Shown one piece after another: positions 1 through 9,944 of a stretch of 64,000 bases of DNA. The first letter of the stretch is position 1. Every line of letters begins with the position of its first letter. The position numbers were made by a program, and so were the translations under genes. A model generated the notes under the pieces. It searched no databases. It had not been told where the DNA came from and saw only the letters and a list, made by a program, of their open reading frames with translations. Source of the DNA: Molossus alvarezi (lineage: Eukaryota > Chordata > Mammalia > Chiroptera > Molossidae); contig CM073905.1 of assembly GCA_037176705.1 (NCBI GenBank), positions 27,994,986 to 28,058,985 on the forward strand, written 5' to 3'.

Positions 1-294
1 GGGTCTGGGGGAAGGCCCCGGGGTTCCCCAGCCCAATGACTCCCTCCAGACCTTTGAGGTGGGCCCAGGGTTTGGGCGAGGGGGCTTGGAGGGGGAAGCC
101 ATGGGGGTCTCTGTGGCCTGTGCTATTCCTCATCTTCCACCTCATCTCCTTCCCACCCTGTGCTAGTGGCCCCTGGCTTCTGAGATGGGCATATAAAGGG
201 CTTGTTCCTGGTGACACGGCTCTATGCTGGGCGTATGCCAGGCTTGGTGACACCACCTGAAGCAGAGATTGGCATCCAGGGTCTGAGCAGGGGT

Positions 295-455
295 TCAGTG
301 TCTGCCTCTCACTGTCTTCAGGTGCATGTCTGTTTCCCTTTCTATAAAATGGGAACGATAATAGCATCTGGAAGGCACACGGAACAGTACCCGGAATGTG
401 GCAAAGCCCTCGTTCACTGTTGGCTGTTGTTGTTGGAGTTGTTACTATTAGTCAT
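295..455 (+). mobile_element. MIR SINE fragment, degenerate
   Basis: The stretch runs through a CAGTTTCC-like core (written tgtttccctttctataaaatggg) into an ATAATAG block, the order of a forward MIR 3' half. It is well diverged. Confidence 0.6.
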
Positions 456-540
456 AGAGGTCATAGTCAATCAGCATTAAAATGCCTTCTTTTGTATTGT
501 CTTTAGAGGCAGCAATGATGTGGAGATTATAAACTCTCTA

Positions 541-645
541 CTGTTTTTCATCTGAGGCTCAGAGAAGTTAAGCAACTCGTCCAAGGTTGCACAGCTAGTA
601 ATTGCCAGAGCTGGGATTTGAACCTGGAACCAGTGTTTCCCCCTG
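541..645 (-). mobile_element. MIR SINE fragment
   Basis: Reverse MIR core: tctgaggctcagagaagtta, then a cacagctagtaa block and a tgggatttgaacctgg block. The conserved central domain is clear. Confidence 0.88.
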
Positions 646-863
646 CATCCCAGAGCGGTACAAGAACTGGCTGGTGGGAATCCGGGACGGACAACACTGG
701 AAAGAGGCTGGGCAGGGGAGAGGAGGAAACAGGGTTCATCTGCCCTGTGTTCCAGGAAGAGGGAGGTGGATAAGGGTGGGAGCTGGGCAGAGGCTCAGCC
801 AGAAGCCACTCCGGGTAGGTGCGGGGACAGAAGCTGCTTCTCCATCCCCACTTCACACCAACC

Positions 864-955
864 AATAATTTCCTGCAATTATCTGGAAAAGATTAATTAG
901 CAAAGTGCACCATATTGACTTGAGGCTGCTCTGGAGATCGATAAACTTGGGAGAG
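864..955. promoter_or_regulatory. Candidate conserved non-coding island
   Basis: An AT-rich unique island in GC-rich surroundings. It holds aataatt, caattatctgg and gattaattag, which resemble homeodomain sites. No repeat family is recognised. Function is inferred from composition only. Confidence 0.3.
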
Positions 956-1074
956 TCTCCCAGGTGCCTACAGAGGGCCAGAACCTGAATGTGGGGCAAG
1001 AAACCTCACTTTGGCTGGTCTGAGCCCCATTTTCCAGCCCTGAGGAAGGCTGGCCAGCTTCCTGGGTCGGGGGC

Positions 1075-1165
1075 ACCTCTGTGTGACATCTTGTTGGCGT
1101 TGAACAAGTCCCTTTGCTTCTCTGAACCTCAGTTTCTCCCCCATGTAAAGTGGGGGCTGGGCAGC
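1075..1165 (+). mobile_element. MIR SINE fragment
   Basis: Forward MIR core: a diverged tgtgacatcttgttggcgtt, then tctctgaacctcagtttctc and a gtaaagtgggg block. Confidence 0.8.
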
Positions 1166-1439
1166 CCTGGGCCTGGGGTCTTCCTTCTGCTCCCAGATGT
1201 TCTGAGAGGGGAGCAGCCCATCCTGGGGGTGCGGGCCAGTGGCGCGGCTGCTGTGGAGGGCTTGACTTCCCTTTGCTGACGTGGCAGCCTGCTGAGGGCC
1301 GAGGAAGCATAAAGGATTCACCCTGGCTGCTTTCAAGGGCAAAGAAGAACATCTGGTCCTTCTAAAGCATCATCAGCATACAGCACCAAAGAGCTCTCCG
1401 TAGGCTCTAACTTCAGGTCAGGGCAAAGAGTTGTGTGTA

Positions 1440-1575
1440 CAGTGTGGGGGTTAAGAGACCAGGACCGAGGGTCAGATGAACGATGGTCCAAATTCCGACC
1501 CCCTCCTCTCCATGGGTACCCCAGCTGGTCTCTTGGTCTCTCTGAACCTCAGTGCTCTCCTCTGGGATTGTACAC
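1440..1575 (+). mobile_element. MIR SINE fragment
   Basis: Starts like a MIR head (gggggttaagagaccagga) and continues to ctctctgaacctcagtgctc. The tRNA-like head and central core are both diverged. Confidence 0.68.
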
Positions 1576-1660
1576 CCCTCTGAGCGGTCGGGAGTTTCCA
1601 GGCACAGAGTGGGGGGCGGGGTGGAAGCCGCTGTCACAGTGAGCTCCTAGATTGCCCCGT

Positions 1661-2380
1661 CAGCACCCTGGAGGGCGTGGCACGCCACTGGAATGGGACC
1701 AGTGGAAACAATTTAGTGGAGAGAGTTCTAGAAAGATGTAAGCCAGCCAGGGACGCTGAGAGCCAGCCATGTCCCCTATACTGGAAGGGGCAGAAACGGA
1801 GCGCAGAGAGCCCAGCGATAAGGGAGCCGCAGAAGGAGCACCTGCAGGCAGGGCCATGGACTTGAAGGGACCCTGGCTACTGCCGGGGATGCCACGCTGT
1901 GGCAGGTCGAGCTGGACAGAGGGACTCCAACCTCCCCCTCACCTGCTCCAGCCTGCGATCCCATGATCCCTGTGGAAGGCAGAGGATGGGGCAGCCTGTG
2001 GAGGTCAGCTTCCTAGGGCACAGTAAGGACTGGCCAGGTGGTAGGAAAAGAGACAAACCACTGCCCTCTTCCCAGGACTTTAGATAAGTATGGGGGAGGA
2101 GGGAGGCTTCTGGGTAGGAGTAGGAAAAATGGGTCTTAAGCATGCATGGACTTGACCCCAGGTTGCCAGTGCCACGTCATCTCTCCCCTTTCTCATGGGG
2201 CCTCACTCTGCCCAGAAGAATCTCATTTTGCATCTAGTGCTCCCGAAACAGTGCTCCCTGGGAGTTGCAGAGGGTGGCTAGGCAGGCCTGAATTCCCCAG
2301 CTCCCAGCTTGCTCCTGTTCTGGACTTAGCAGCTTCACCTCCGGCACTAACCGAGGCCACATCGGCAGAGCCCCGGCGCC
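1661..2380. other. Unique sequence, nothing recognised
   Basis: GC-rich non-repetitive sequence without a convincing open frame, RNA gene or repeat. The short frames on both strands overlap and show no domain. Confidence 0.6.
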
Positions 2381-2412
2381 GCACTCCACACATAGTAGGT
2401 GCTCTGTAAAAG
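2381..2412 (+). mobile_element. MIR or L2 tail fragment
   Basis: Only the terminal cacatagtaggtgctctgtaa block is visible. This short motif is shared by MIR and L2 3' ends. Confidence 0.5.
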
Positions 2413-2484
2413 CACTGGCCTCCCCCTCTCCTCCCTCTTTCTAATGCGCCACCCGTGGCTTCCCCCATTCATCTAATAGTGGTT

Positions 2485-2680
2485 GGGCTGCTGCCATGTG
2501 CTAGGCCTGCGCCAGGCCCCGACCCAAGCTGCAGCAAAACTGAGAATCATTTGTCCTACAATGAAAACTGACAGGGCGTCTCCTCCAAGCCGAGCTCTGG
2601 GGACACCGTGGTGATAAAACAGCGCTGGACTCCGCTCTTGTGAGGTTCACGGTGTCTCAGGGAGGCAGGCCCGAAGCTGG
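2485..2680 (-). mobile_element. L2 LINE 3' end, degenerate
   Basis: Reverse L2 landmarks occur in order: gccatgtgctaggcc, then ggggacaccgtggtgataaa and a diverged ctcttgtgaggttcacggtg. Spacing is longer than expected, so an internal insertion or heavy divergence is likely. Confidence 0.58.
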
Positions 2681-2689
2681 AGTTTCCAG

Positions 2690-2994
2690 AGGTTTGGGTG
2701 CTGTGGTGAGGGGTGACCCCGAGGGCTTCAGGGTGTAAAGGAACCCCCTCCTGGATTCTCAGTCCAGGACCTGGGGAGCTGTCCTCATAAGGGGTATCTA
2801 GAAGGTGGGTCCAAGCAGCCATAAGTTCCGGACATGGGGGAGCCAGGAAAGCTGATGGCTCAGGTGCCTCCCCATCCACTCAGCTCCTGGTCTCCTCCAC
2901 CCCAAAACTGCCTCACCTCCTCCCAGGCCCTGAGGCCACACCTGCTGTCACCCTCTGGCCACTCCCCTGGCTCAGGTCAGCTGCCTGTCCCTGC
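2690..2994. other. Unique sequence, nothing recognised
   Basis: C-rich pyrimidine-biased sequence on the + strand with no repeat or exon signal. Confidence 0.5.
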
Positions 2995-3245
2995 TCTATT
3001 CATCAAGGGCATGACAGCTAAAATTCATTTGAAGATGAAGAAAGTGCCCGCTAATCCGTTCTGCAAGACATTGATAGACTAGCAGCTCAGGGAGAATTGC
3101 ACAGCAGTAATGAAATTAGGCTAAAACTGCTGGCGGATTGCAGATAATTGCCCTTGTCTGTCACTAGGAATAACATCTCCCAAATCCAACACAAGGATTG
3201 TTCAACTTGCAGGAATTTCTTTTCTTCTCTTTTTAAAGAGAAGCA
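2995..3245. promoter_or_regulatory. Candidate conserved non-coding element
   Basis: About 250 bp of unique AT-rich sequence with dense TF-like cores: gctaatccg, cagtaatgaaattagg, gcagataattgccc, acaaggattgttc and a cattgataga SOX-like core. Flanks are GC-rich. No repeat signature is seen. Enhancer function is inferred. Confidence 0.42.
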
Positions 3246-3554
3246 GAGCCAATCCGGGGCTTGGAATCTTTGTCTGGGCAGCAGCCTGGGATGTCTGCCG
3301 CCCCGCCTCTGGGGGCCCCCCAGGACCCACAGCCACAGCCAGAGGGACCTGGGGACCAGGGGGAGGAGGTGGGGACTGAGCCACAGCCCATGGCCCTTTG
3401 TGGGTCCTGCCCTGAGCCTCGATTTCTCCTCCATGTGCTTTCCCCCCACCGGCATGTTCCCGCTGGCAAGACCCTGGATGGAAAGCAGGGAGCAGGGGCA
3501 TCTTAGGAAACTGGGGATACAGCAATGACACTCTGGAATTTTGGGGTTGCAGGA

Positions 3555-3650
3555 TCCGGTTGGAAGAAGAATCATAGGACTGCATTAAAGCTACATTTGC
3601 ATTATGTCGAGACCACATCAATTCTTCATATAAGTGTCTTTGAGGGATGG
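3555..3650. promoter_or_regulatory. Candidate conserved non-coding island
   Basis: Short AT-rich island with gcattaaagctacatttgca, an ATTTGCAT-like POU core and a diverged GAATCAT. Low certainty. Confidence 0.3.
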
Positions 3651-3789
3651 GGACAGGTAAGATTCCCCCAAGCCACTCTTTGGTGCCACCATGGGAGTCT
3701 AGATTCCTGGAAAGGAGAGTCTTGAGAAGGGACAGTGTATGGACTCAGAGGTTTCCCAGGCAGTTAATGTGACCGGCACAGAGCTGGCC

Positions 3790-4042
3790 TTCAATTCACA
3801 CTGATGTCATAGAGTGTCCAGTATTAGCAACAGCATGTTTGAATGTCAGCACAATGGGTCTTTTCATGTGTTAGCATTATAGACTGTTTGATGTCAATAT
3901 CATCGGGTGATGTCAGAGAACATTTGAATGTCAGCATCATGCTGTGTTCAAATGCCCGTGGACCGGAAATCTTGAATGTTCCTCTCATAGGTGGTTGGCA
4001 TGTCAATATCATGGACTGTTAGCTTGTGAATATCACTGGCTT
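3790..4042 (+). repeat. Degenerate minisatellite, 24-bp unit
   Basis: Successive blocks at 3837, 3861, 3885, 3923, 3947, 3971, 3995 and 4019 share a unit close to ttgaatgtcaatatcatgg. Five consecutive units from 3923 to 4042 are each exactly 24 bp. One partial unit (3909-3922) breaks the phase. Copies differ strongly, so the array is old. Confidence 0.75.
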
Positions 4043-4084
4043 GTAGAATTTGGGAGCTGTAGGGGGTCTTAGGGATTGGTTGAA

Positions 4085-4175
4085 ACTCTTCAGGTGATGG
4101 ATGAGGAAACTGAGACCCAGAGAGGTTAAGTGATTTGTCAAAGTTAACACAGCAAGAAGGATCCTGAATATAATT
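4085..4175 (-). mobile_element. MIR SINE fragment
   Basis: Reverse MIR core: gatgaggaaactgagaccca, gagaggttaagtgatttgtc, then a cacagcaag block. Confidence 0.85.
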
Positions 4176-5095
4176 TTCATCGAGGTCACAATTTATCTAG
4201 ATCCATCTTTAGAGAACTTGTAACCCCTTTCTCTCCAGCACGCCCTACCTGTCCCAGTTCCCCGGGGGTGCTGGTTCCTGGTACTCAGCTCTTGGGGTTA
4301 TGCCCATGTTCTGGAATTCATAGTAGGATCTCCCAGAATCCTCTGCCCTGCTAACCAGTTAGCCTGTGTCACCAATCAGCCCCAGCCATTGGCCACGTCA
4401 CACTTTCTCTCATTCCCCTGGATCAGCCTGACTCTGTGGAGAGTTTATTGTGTTTGAGGCAGGGTGCTGGGAATGAAGTTAGGCTAGAAGGGCACTGCAT
4501 GGACAGGCGGTTCCGAGGAAGGGAACAGCATCCCTGCTGCACGCTTATGTTCAAGAAGGTTTCAGGAAGAAGCTGACTTTGAGCACGGTTTTGAAGGAGC
4601 CAAAAGGTTTTCATGGCATCCTCAGGTACAGTTGGGATTAGGGGAGGAGCTGAATGAGCATGGGGACGGGGACATTTGTCCCCGAATGGGGAGTTTGTTA
4701 AGGTCCTTTCACCCGTCAGATTGTATCTGTGTCTTCCAACACCCCTGCGACAATCACCCTGGTCACTGGCTCTCAGACTGCACTCCACAGACCTCTGGGG
4801 GTCCCCAAGACCCTTTCAGGGTGTCTGTGAGATTGAAATTATTTTCACAATAACACGAAGACAGTGTTTGCCTCCTTCACTGTGACTGATGGTGTGAAAG
4901 TAATGGGAGAGCAAAACTGCGAGCCTCGTGGCGTGAACCACAACACCCGTCACGGGTGGGTGTTCTTCACCTTAAACACTCAGTTAAAATGCAAGAGCCA
5001 CTTTCACTTAAGCAAGTCCTTGATGAAAAGGAAAAATTACTCATTAAAAAAAAATCTCAACCTGTCAGTACACATCTTTAATTTTTATTATTATC

Positions 5096-5303
5096 ATTTT
5101 TTCTTTATTGATTTTAGAGAGCAAGGAAGGGAGAGGGAGAGCGATAGAAACATCGATGAGAGAGAACATCGACCGGCCGCCTCCTGCATGCCCCACACTG
5201 GGGATCAGGCCCACAACCTGGGCACGTGCCCTGACCGGGAATGGAACCGGCAACCTCTTGGTGCATGGGTCGATGCTCAGCCACTGAGCCACACCGGCCG
5301 GCC
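5096..5303 (-). mobile_element. VES-type SINE, type B
   Basis: Reads tttctttattgattttagag at the tail side, then the gagagaacatcga block, tgccctgaccgggaat, and ends at the tRNA-like head gccacaccggccggcc. Near full length, inserted in the hAT relic. Confidence 0.95.
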
Positions 5304-5800
5304 GAGTTCACTCTGTTAAATATTCTGGGTAACACAACAGGAAGCGCTCGGGAAGGCCCTCCATTCCCGGCATCAGGAAAGCGCCCCACGACTGAGCTGT
5401 GGGAGACACTCACCCCTTTTTCCACGGAGGAACACCGTTTTTGCTCGAAATAACAACTGACAGACTGACGATCGCCTTCCAGCTTTGGCTACTGGCAGAT
5501 ATTTTCTCGAAAATGAACAAAGTCGCCTGTCAACTGATCACTGTTACCAATGATCAAATTTGACTTTGCAGCAAAAATTAGAATTTTGGAGAACTTGAAT
5601 CTGCCACTGTGGGTTTGACAGCTTCCTACGAAAAGGCTTTCCTGAGGAGAGTGGTAGGAATATGAGTGAAGGTGACTCTTTTTAATGTTGTGTAATGAAA
5701 TATGTCAACATTGGGAAGAGCTGCATGACTCAGTAAACCAAGTCTTCCCATTGGCCATTCAAAGTGCAAAATAGACTCTTTTGTTTTTGTTTTTGTTTTT

Positions 5801-5937
5801 AATCTTCACTGAAGGACATGCTTAGAGAGAGAGAGAGAGAACCATCAATTGGTTGCCTTCACCAGGTCAATCTGGTAACCGGCAACTTTTTGGTACACAG
5901 GATGACACTCAACCAACTGAGCCACTCTAGCTAGGCT
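5801..5937 (-). mobile_element. VES-related SINE, short and old
   Basis: Begins aatcttcactgaaggacat (the type A tail in reverse) and ends at a diverged head, caactgagccactctagcta. It is only 137 bp, so much of the body is missing. Its head end became part of the target duplication of the next SINE. Confidence 0.8.
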
Positions 5938-5953
5938 AGGCTGATGGGTTTTA
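5935..5953. repeat. Target-site duplication, left copy
   Basis: The 19-bp gctaggctgatgggtttta occurs here and again at 6213-6231, exactly flanking the SINE between them. Confidence 0.93.
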
Positions 5954-6212
5954 TTTATTTCTGTATTTATTTATTTAATCCTCACCCAATGACATTTTTG
6001 CATTTATCCTCAGACAGAGCTGAAGGGAGAGAGGGAGGAAGAGAGAGAGAAACATCGATACAAGAGAGACACATCGAGTGGCTGCCACCCATGCAACCCC
6101 AACCGGGGCCGGGGACAAACTGCAACCAAGGTACGTGCCCTTAGCAGGAACCGAACCCGGGACTCTCTGGTCTGCAGGCTGATGCTCTAATCGCTGAGCC
6201 AAACTGGCCAGG
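5954..6212 (-). mobile_element. VES-type SINE, type A
   Basis: Begins with T-rich sequence and aatcctcacccaatgacatt, ends gctgagccaaactggccagg. Perfect 19-bp target duplications at 5935-5953 and 6213-6231 define its limits. Confidence 0.97.
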
Positions 6213-6325
6213 GCTAGGCTGATGGGTTTTAAATGAACACAGTGTGAAAGCTAATTGACATGGTTTCCAATACCCTGTTGTAGCTAACTGTTAGCAAACT
6301 ACCGCATGAGCAGTTTGGGTTTGGT

Positions 6326-6463
6326 ATCCAAGAAGAATATCCATAGCGATCTGAGAAGGCGATTAGAATCCTCCTCCCTTTTCTAGGTACATATCTGTGT
6401 GAGGCCATGTATTATTCTTCATCTACTTCAACCAAAACATGTTGCAACAGACCGAATGCAGAA
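6326..6463 (+). pseudogene. hAT transposase C-terminal relic
   Basis: One frame reads 46 codons with a single stop at 6344-6346. The string after it, RSEKAIRILLPFLGTYLCEA, matches the pattern (LPF, TYLCE, then serine-rich and NR.NAE) found near the C-terminus of hAT transposases and domesticated relatives. The stop and missing upstream coding make it non-functional. It could not encode a working enzyme as it stands. Confidence 0.78.
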
Positions 6464-6629
6464 TCCACGGGGCAAGGGTCTTCTCGTGTCTCTTGCTCAG
6501 GCATCTGGGAGGCGGGGTGGGAACAAAGCCAGACCCGGCCCCCTCCGTCTGCTTCTCGTCCTGCTGCACCAGGTGGGCAGGGCCAGGCCTGGGCACCTGG
6601 CAGCTGGTCCCACGTCCCCGGGGCTGGTG

Positions 6630-6880
6630 AGGAGGTGACCAGGGCTGTTTGCTATAATGGATTGTGGATGGGTGGCGGCCCGGTGAAGGAGTGTGCGGCC
6701 GCGGCCTGTAATGCCTCACGAGCCGGCTCTGGCACGGGTAATTTACTGCTGCCGACAATAACATATTTCACTTTCCGTCGCCCCGATGAAGATTAGTTGT
6801 GTTTGAAAGTGGCTGAGTACACAGTCAATTCCGCTTAAACGTTTACAGTCAACTGAGCACAGATAATGCCCCCTTAGAAC
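6630..6880. promoter_or_regulatory. Candidate conserved non-coding element
   Basis: Unique sequence with gctataatggattgtgg, gcggccgcggcctgtaatgc, gggtaatttactgctg, acaataacatatttc, gatgaagattag and tcaattccgcttaaacg. The mix of homeodomain and SOX-like cores next to CpG-containing motifs, with no repeat, suggests a constrained element. Function inferred. Confidence 0.45.
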
Positions 6881-6889
6881 ATGTGTCTG

Positions 6890-7130
6890 GGCCTCCTGCG
6901 GCTTGGGGAGGGCCTCGGAGCGGGGACCCCACCCAGGAAGGGGCTGCAGCTGGGAGGAGGGAGGGATTCAGGAGCCGAGAGCTGGGCAGAGAGATCTGGC
7001 GTCCTCCAGTCCCACGTTTCAGATTGTTTTTTTAAATCCTTCACTCAATGAGCGCTTCCCCCAGGACTGGCTGGAGATATCTGTGTAGCCTTTGGGTATA
7101 GTGAGAATTCAAAGCCATGATTAGATTTGA
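6890..7130. other. Unique sequence, nothing recognised
   Basis: G-rich sequence followed by a diverged TTCACTCAATGAGCGCTT block at about 7040 that may be an L2 end remnant. No gene signal. Confidence 0.45.
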
Positions 7131-7132
7131 TC

Positions 7133-7290
7133 CCAGCAACATCCCTAGGAGACAGGTTTTATCTCCAGTTTTCTAAAGAATGGAAGCGGAGGCTCCGAGA
7201 GTCTCGATAGCTCTCCGGATGTCACACAGCTGATATCAGAGTCAGGATCTGAACCCAGGCCTGGCAGAACCTCTGAGTCTCCTATTGTTC
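7133..7290 (-). mobile_element. MIR SINE
   Basis: Reverse MIR: ctaggagacaggttttatct, a diverged aagcggaggctccgagag core, gtcacacagctgat and ggatctgaacccaggcct. Confidence 0.87.
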
Positions 7291-7294
7291 CTGG

Positions 7295-8320
7295 TGACCC
7301 TGATTATATGAGCTCGAGCCCTAGGCTGAGTGGGATCATCTGTTCAGTCCCGCAATAGTCCAGGGCTCGGTTTACAATGCCCGGGTCCTCTAGGGGGTCC
7401 TATGGCGGAGTTGGGTTGCCAAGAGCTCGATGGGATTTGAAGCTGGAGAGAATCCCGGAGTCTAGATTAGGGTGCAAATGGAGGCCCTGGCACCAGCCCA
7501 CAAGGGCTTCTCTTCCCAACATGGGCGATGACCAGACAGGAGAGGCCTCATGCACGCACAGGGGCCCCAGCCTCCCAGCCCAAGCTCAGTCCACACTGAC
7601 TCCCTCCACGGCCACCCCTCCAGTGCCCCCTGAAGCCTGGGGGTGCTCACATGGGTGGCAGGTTTCTCCGGGGATGATGGACCTCAGATGGACTTTGGGA
7701 AGGTGCCCCCCAGGCCTTGGAAATGCACTCAAGGCTGTTGGAGCAGGGGATTCTGGGATTCTGGCTTCCAGAATGCGAACGGGACAGGCACAAGCTCCCA
7801 GAGGGCACGTCCCCTTGGCCTGGACAGATTCCTCTTTCCTGGTAGTTTCCTCCCCCTACGGGGAGGGCCATGACATGCCAATTCATGCCGTGGTCAGTGT
7901 CTGTTGGGGTCACACTGTGTGTATCCATGACTCTAGGACACAGCTGTGTGACTCCACGTTGTCTGCGTGACACCATCTATCTGTGTCTCACGACCTGTTA
8001 GGTAACCTTGAAGTGTCCGGTGGCGCTTCCCCTGAGCGGGGCTGTATTGGAAGAGAAGAAACTGAGGACAGGACATGTGAGCCTGACTCATGCCCCCTCA
8101 CTGTGCCCTTAGAGGTGTCACTTAAATTCTCTGGGCTGAGACCTGAGATGAGCTCAGAGAGCGCTTGATGATTGGGAAGGGCAGCGGGGGCAGCAGAGAG
8201 GCTGCGTGGCACAAGCTCTGCCCTGTTCAGAGGGCTGCCGCTGTCACCGCGGGGGTGGGAACGGCAACTTCGGCCTCTTAGCGCGGGCGCCGGGTCAAGC
8301 ATGCTGTATCTCCTTGAAGG
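7295..8320. other. Unique sequence, no gene supported
   Basis: About 1 kb without a recognisable repeat. A 197-codon + frame (7377-7970) is opposed by antisense frames and has no domain, so it is treated as chance in GC-rich DNA. A weak GTGTGACTCCA/GTGTGTATCCA alternation at 7900-7990 hints at a decayed tandem repeat. A small CpG-containing patch lies at 8225-8300. Confidence 0.5.
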
Positions 8321-8324
8321 TAGG

Positions 8325-8425
8325 CTTTCATTTTCTTTTATTCTGACTTTGCAGATGTGGAAACAGGTTCAGAGAGGGCAAATGACTTGCTCAAGGCCAC
8401 ACGACACGAGACTCACAGAATTGGG
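8325..8425 (-). mobile_element. MIR SINE fragment
   Basis: Reverse core: gcagatgtggaaacaggttc, agagagggcaaatgacttgc, then aaggccacacgac. Confidence 0.87.
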
Positions 8426-8499
8426 ACCAAATCTGTACCCAGAACAGCCTCTGCACCCCCCGCCGTTGTCTCTAGGACGGATGAGGTAGGGCAGGAGGG

Positions 8500-8562
8500 A
8501 GCCTCCCTTTTACAGACAGGGAGACTAAGCCCCGGAGAGGAGACAGGATGTTTTGGGGTCTC
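8500..8562 (-). mobile_element. MIR SINE fragment
   Basis: Short reverse core: ttttacagacagggagacta, then agccccggagaggag. Confidence 0.7.
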
Positions 8563-8564
8563 CA

Positions 8565-9035
8565 GACTCCCTAGCCAGAGTTCTGTCCCACCCCTCCCCA
8601 ATCTTTCTACCATCCTGAGTGCGAATCCCCAAGGCTGGGGTGGGGGAAGGGCTGAGCAGGCAAAGAGAAAGAGCCTATCGGAGACAAAGGGCCGCTGTAG
8701 CCCCACAATGGTGACAGCCCAAGTCAGATGCCAGCACTGGGCTTCAGGAGCACTTGGAGCCCACCTGCAGCCTCCAGACAATGGGGCGCCTGTGCTGCAG
8801 GGAAGGGCACAATAGGCACCTTGTGTTTGGGGCCTGCCTCTCCCTGCACCACTCTGGGGACAAGAGATGGCCCTGGCAGCCAGTGCCCTGCTAAGGAGCA
8901 AGGGGAGAGGGGCTGGGAGAGCTGACACATGGCCGTGGTGGGAGACAGAGACTGAGGAGCCCACCCGCATGGTAGGGTTTGGATGGTCTCTCTTTCCTGG
9001 ACCAGATTCTCTACCATAAGTGGCCTGTCACCGTC
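8565..9035. other. Unique sequence, nothing recognised
   Basis: GC-rich. A 185-codon minus frame crossing 8413-8970 includes MIR sequence and has no recognisable domain. Confidence 0.5.
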
Positions 9036-9039
9036 CCTA

Positions 9040-9215
9040 AAAGTATATAACTAGCTCTTTACTCCCTTGCCTTTGGGCAATGGATTTAAACATCTCAGAT
9101 CCTCAGCTTCTCTGTCTATAAAAGGGAGATGAGAGACCTTACTTGGCAGAGGTGCTATGAGAATTGCATGAGGGAGACACACAGAGTAATGCTTGAGATG
9201 CATTGGTTGTTTTGA
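9040..9215 (+). mobile_element. MIR SINE
   Basis: Forward MIR: tgcctttgggcaatggattt, cctcagcttctctgtctata, aaagggagatgagagacctt, then a gctatgagaattgcatgagg block. Confidence 0.78.
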
Positions 9216-9219
9216 TTTC

Positions 9220-9254
9220 TGGATGGATGGATGGATGGATGGATGGATGGATGG
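9220..9254 (+). repeat. (GGAT)n microsatellite
   Basis: About eight GGAT units directly after a MIR 3' end, then decaying variants to about 9300. Confidence 0.97.
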
Positions 9255-9609
9255 TGGATAAAATAGTAGAAGAGTAGAAGAATGGATGGGTAGATGGAGG
9301 AATATGAGGCGAGGATCTGGGTAGCAGTGGAAAGAGGACTAGAAGGTGGAAGGAGGAATGATGGCTGGTGTAGGCAGGGAAGGCTTCCAGGAGGAGGTGT
9401 GCTGCAGATGAGCAGAGGAGGCTGCTACATGCCCCTCAAGGGCAGACAGTGTGCATCTCAGCTCTGAATGCCCAGCTCCTGGCCCAGGTTCCCACACGGC
9501 ACAGGTGCTCAGAGATTCCTCTCCCTGGGTCCCACGTCTACGCTGATCCAGGCCCCGGGCTGTTCTGTCCCTCACCGGGCCCTTCCAGTGGCTGGGATGA
9601 GGAGCCAAG

Positions 9610-9805
9610 GGCAGGAGACTTGGAGCCAGCTGGCCCCGTGTCCGAGTCCCAGCTCTGCCACGTACATGCTGTGTGACAGCAGGCCTGGCCCTTTCCCTCT
9701 CTGAGACGTGGCTTTCCCTGTGCGGCCAAGCCGGGTCCTCACGCTGACCTCACACTGGTGTGGGGGTAAAGAGATGACGAAGATGGAGGCCCGGGCACAC
9801 AGTGA
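9610..9805 (+). mobile_element. MIR SINE
   Basis: Nearly complete forward copy: ggagacttggagccagctgg, gagtcccagctctgccacgt, tgctgtgtgacagcaggc, tctctgagacgtggc, and a diverged 3' half. Confidence 0.87.
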
Positions 9806-9944
9806 AGAATCCGGCTGAAGCGTGGGGCAGGGGAGAAACGGGATGGCAGGGAGGGGGCTTAGGGCCCAGAGACCCTGCTAGGCCTGACCTGTGGCCTCCT
9901 GAATCTTTATATCCCCGACCCCCACCCTCAGGCCTGAAGTCAGA

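Larger units (their letters stand above)
4763..6475 (+). mobile_element. hAT-Charlie-type DNA transposon relic with transposase remnants
   Basis: The left end (tcactggctctcagactgca) resembles a hAT terminal repeat, followed by the ggggtccccaagaccctttc block typical of Charlie-like elements. Transposase-like reading follows in pieces with stops and frame breaks: 5495-5554 (ADIFSKMNKVACQLITVTND), 5694-5756 (NEICQHWEELHDSVNQVF then PLA) and 6326-6463. The last resembles the hAT C-terminal dimerisation region. Three VES-type SINEs (5096-5303, 5801-5937, 5954-6212) split it, leaving roughly 1.1 kb of hAT. No clear right terminal repeat is visible. Family assignment rests on remembered similarity to mammalian hAT copies. 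Confidence 0.82.

Noticed and set aside
7377..7970. 197-codon + strand open frame
   Set aside because: GC-rich sequence with overlapping antisense frames and no domain or homology I recognise.
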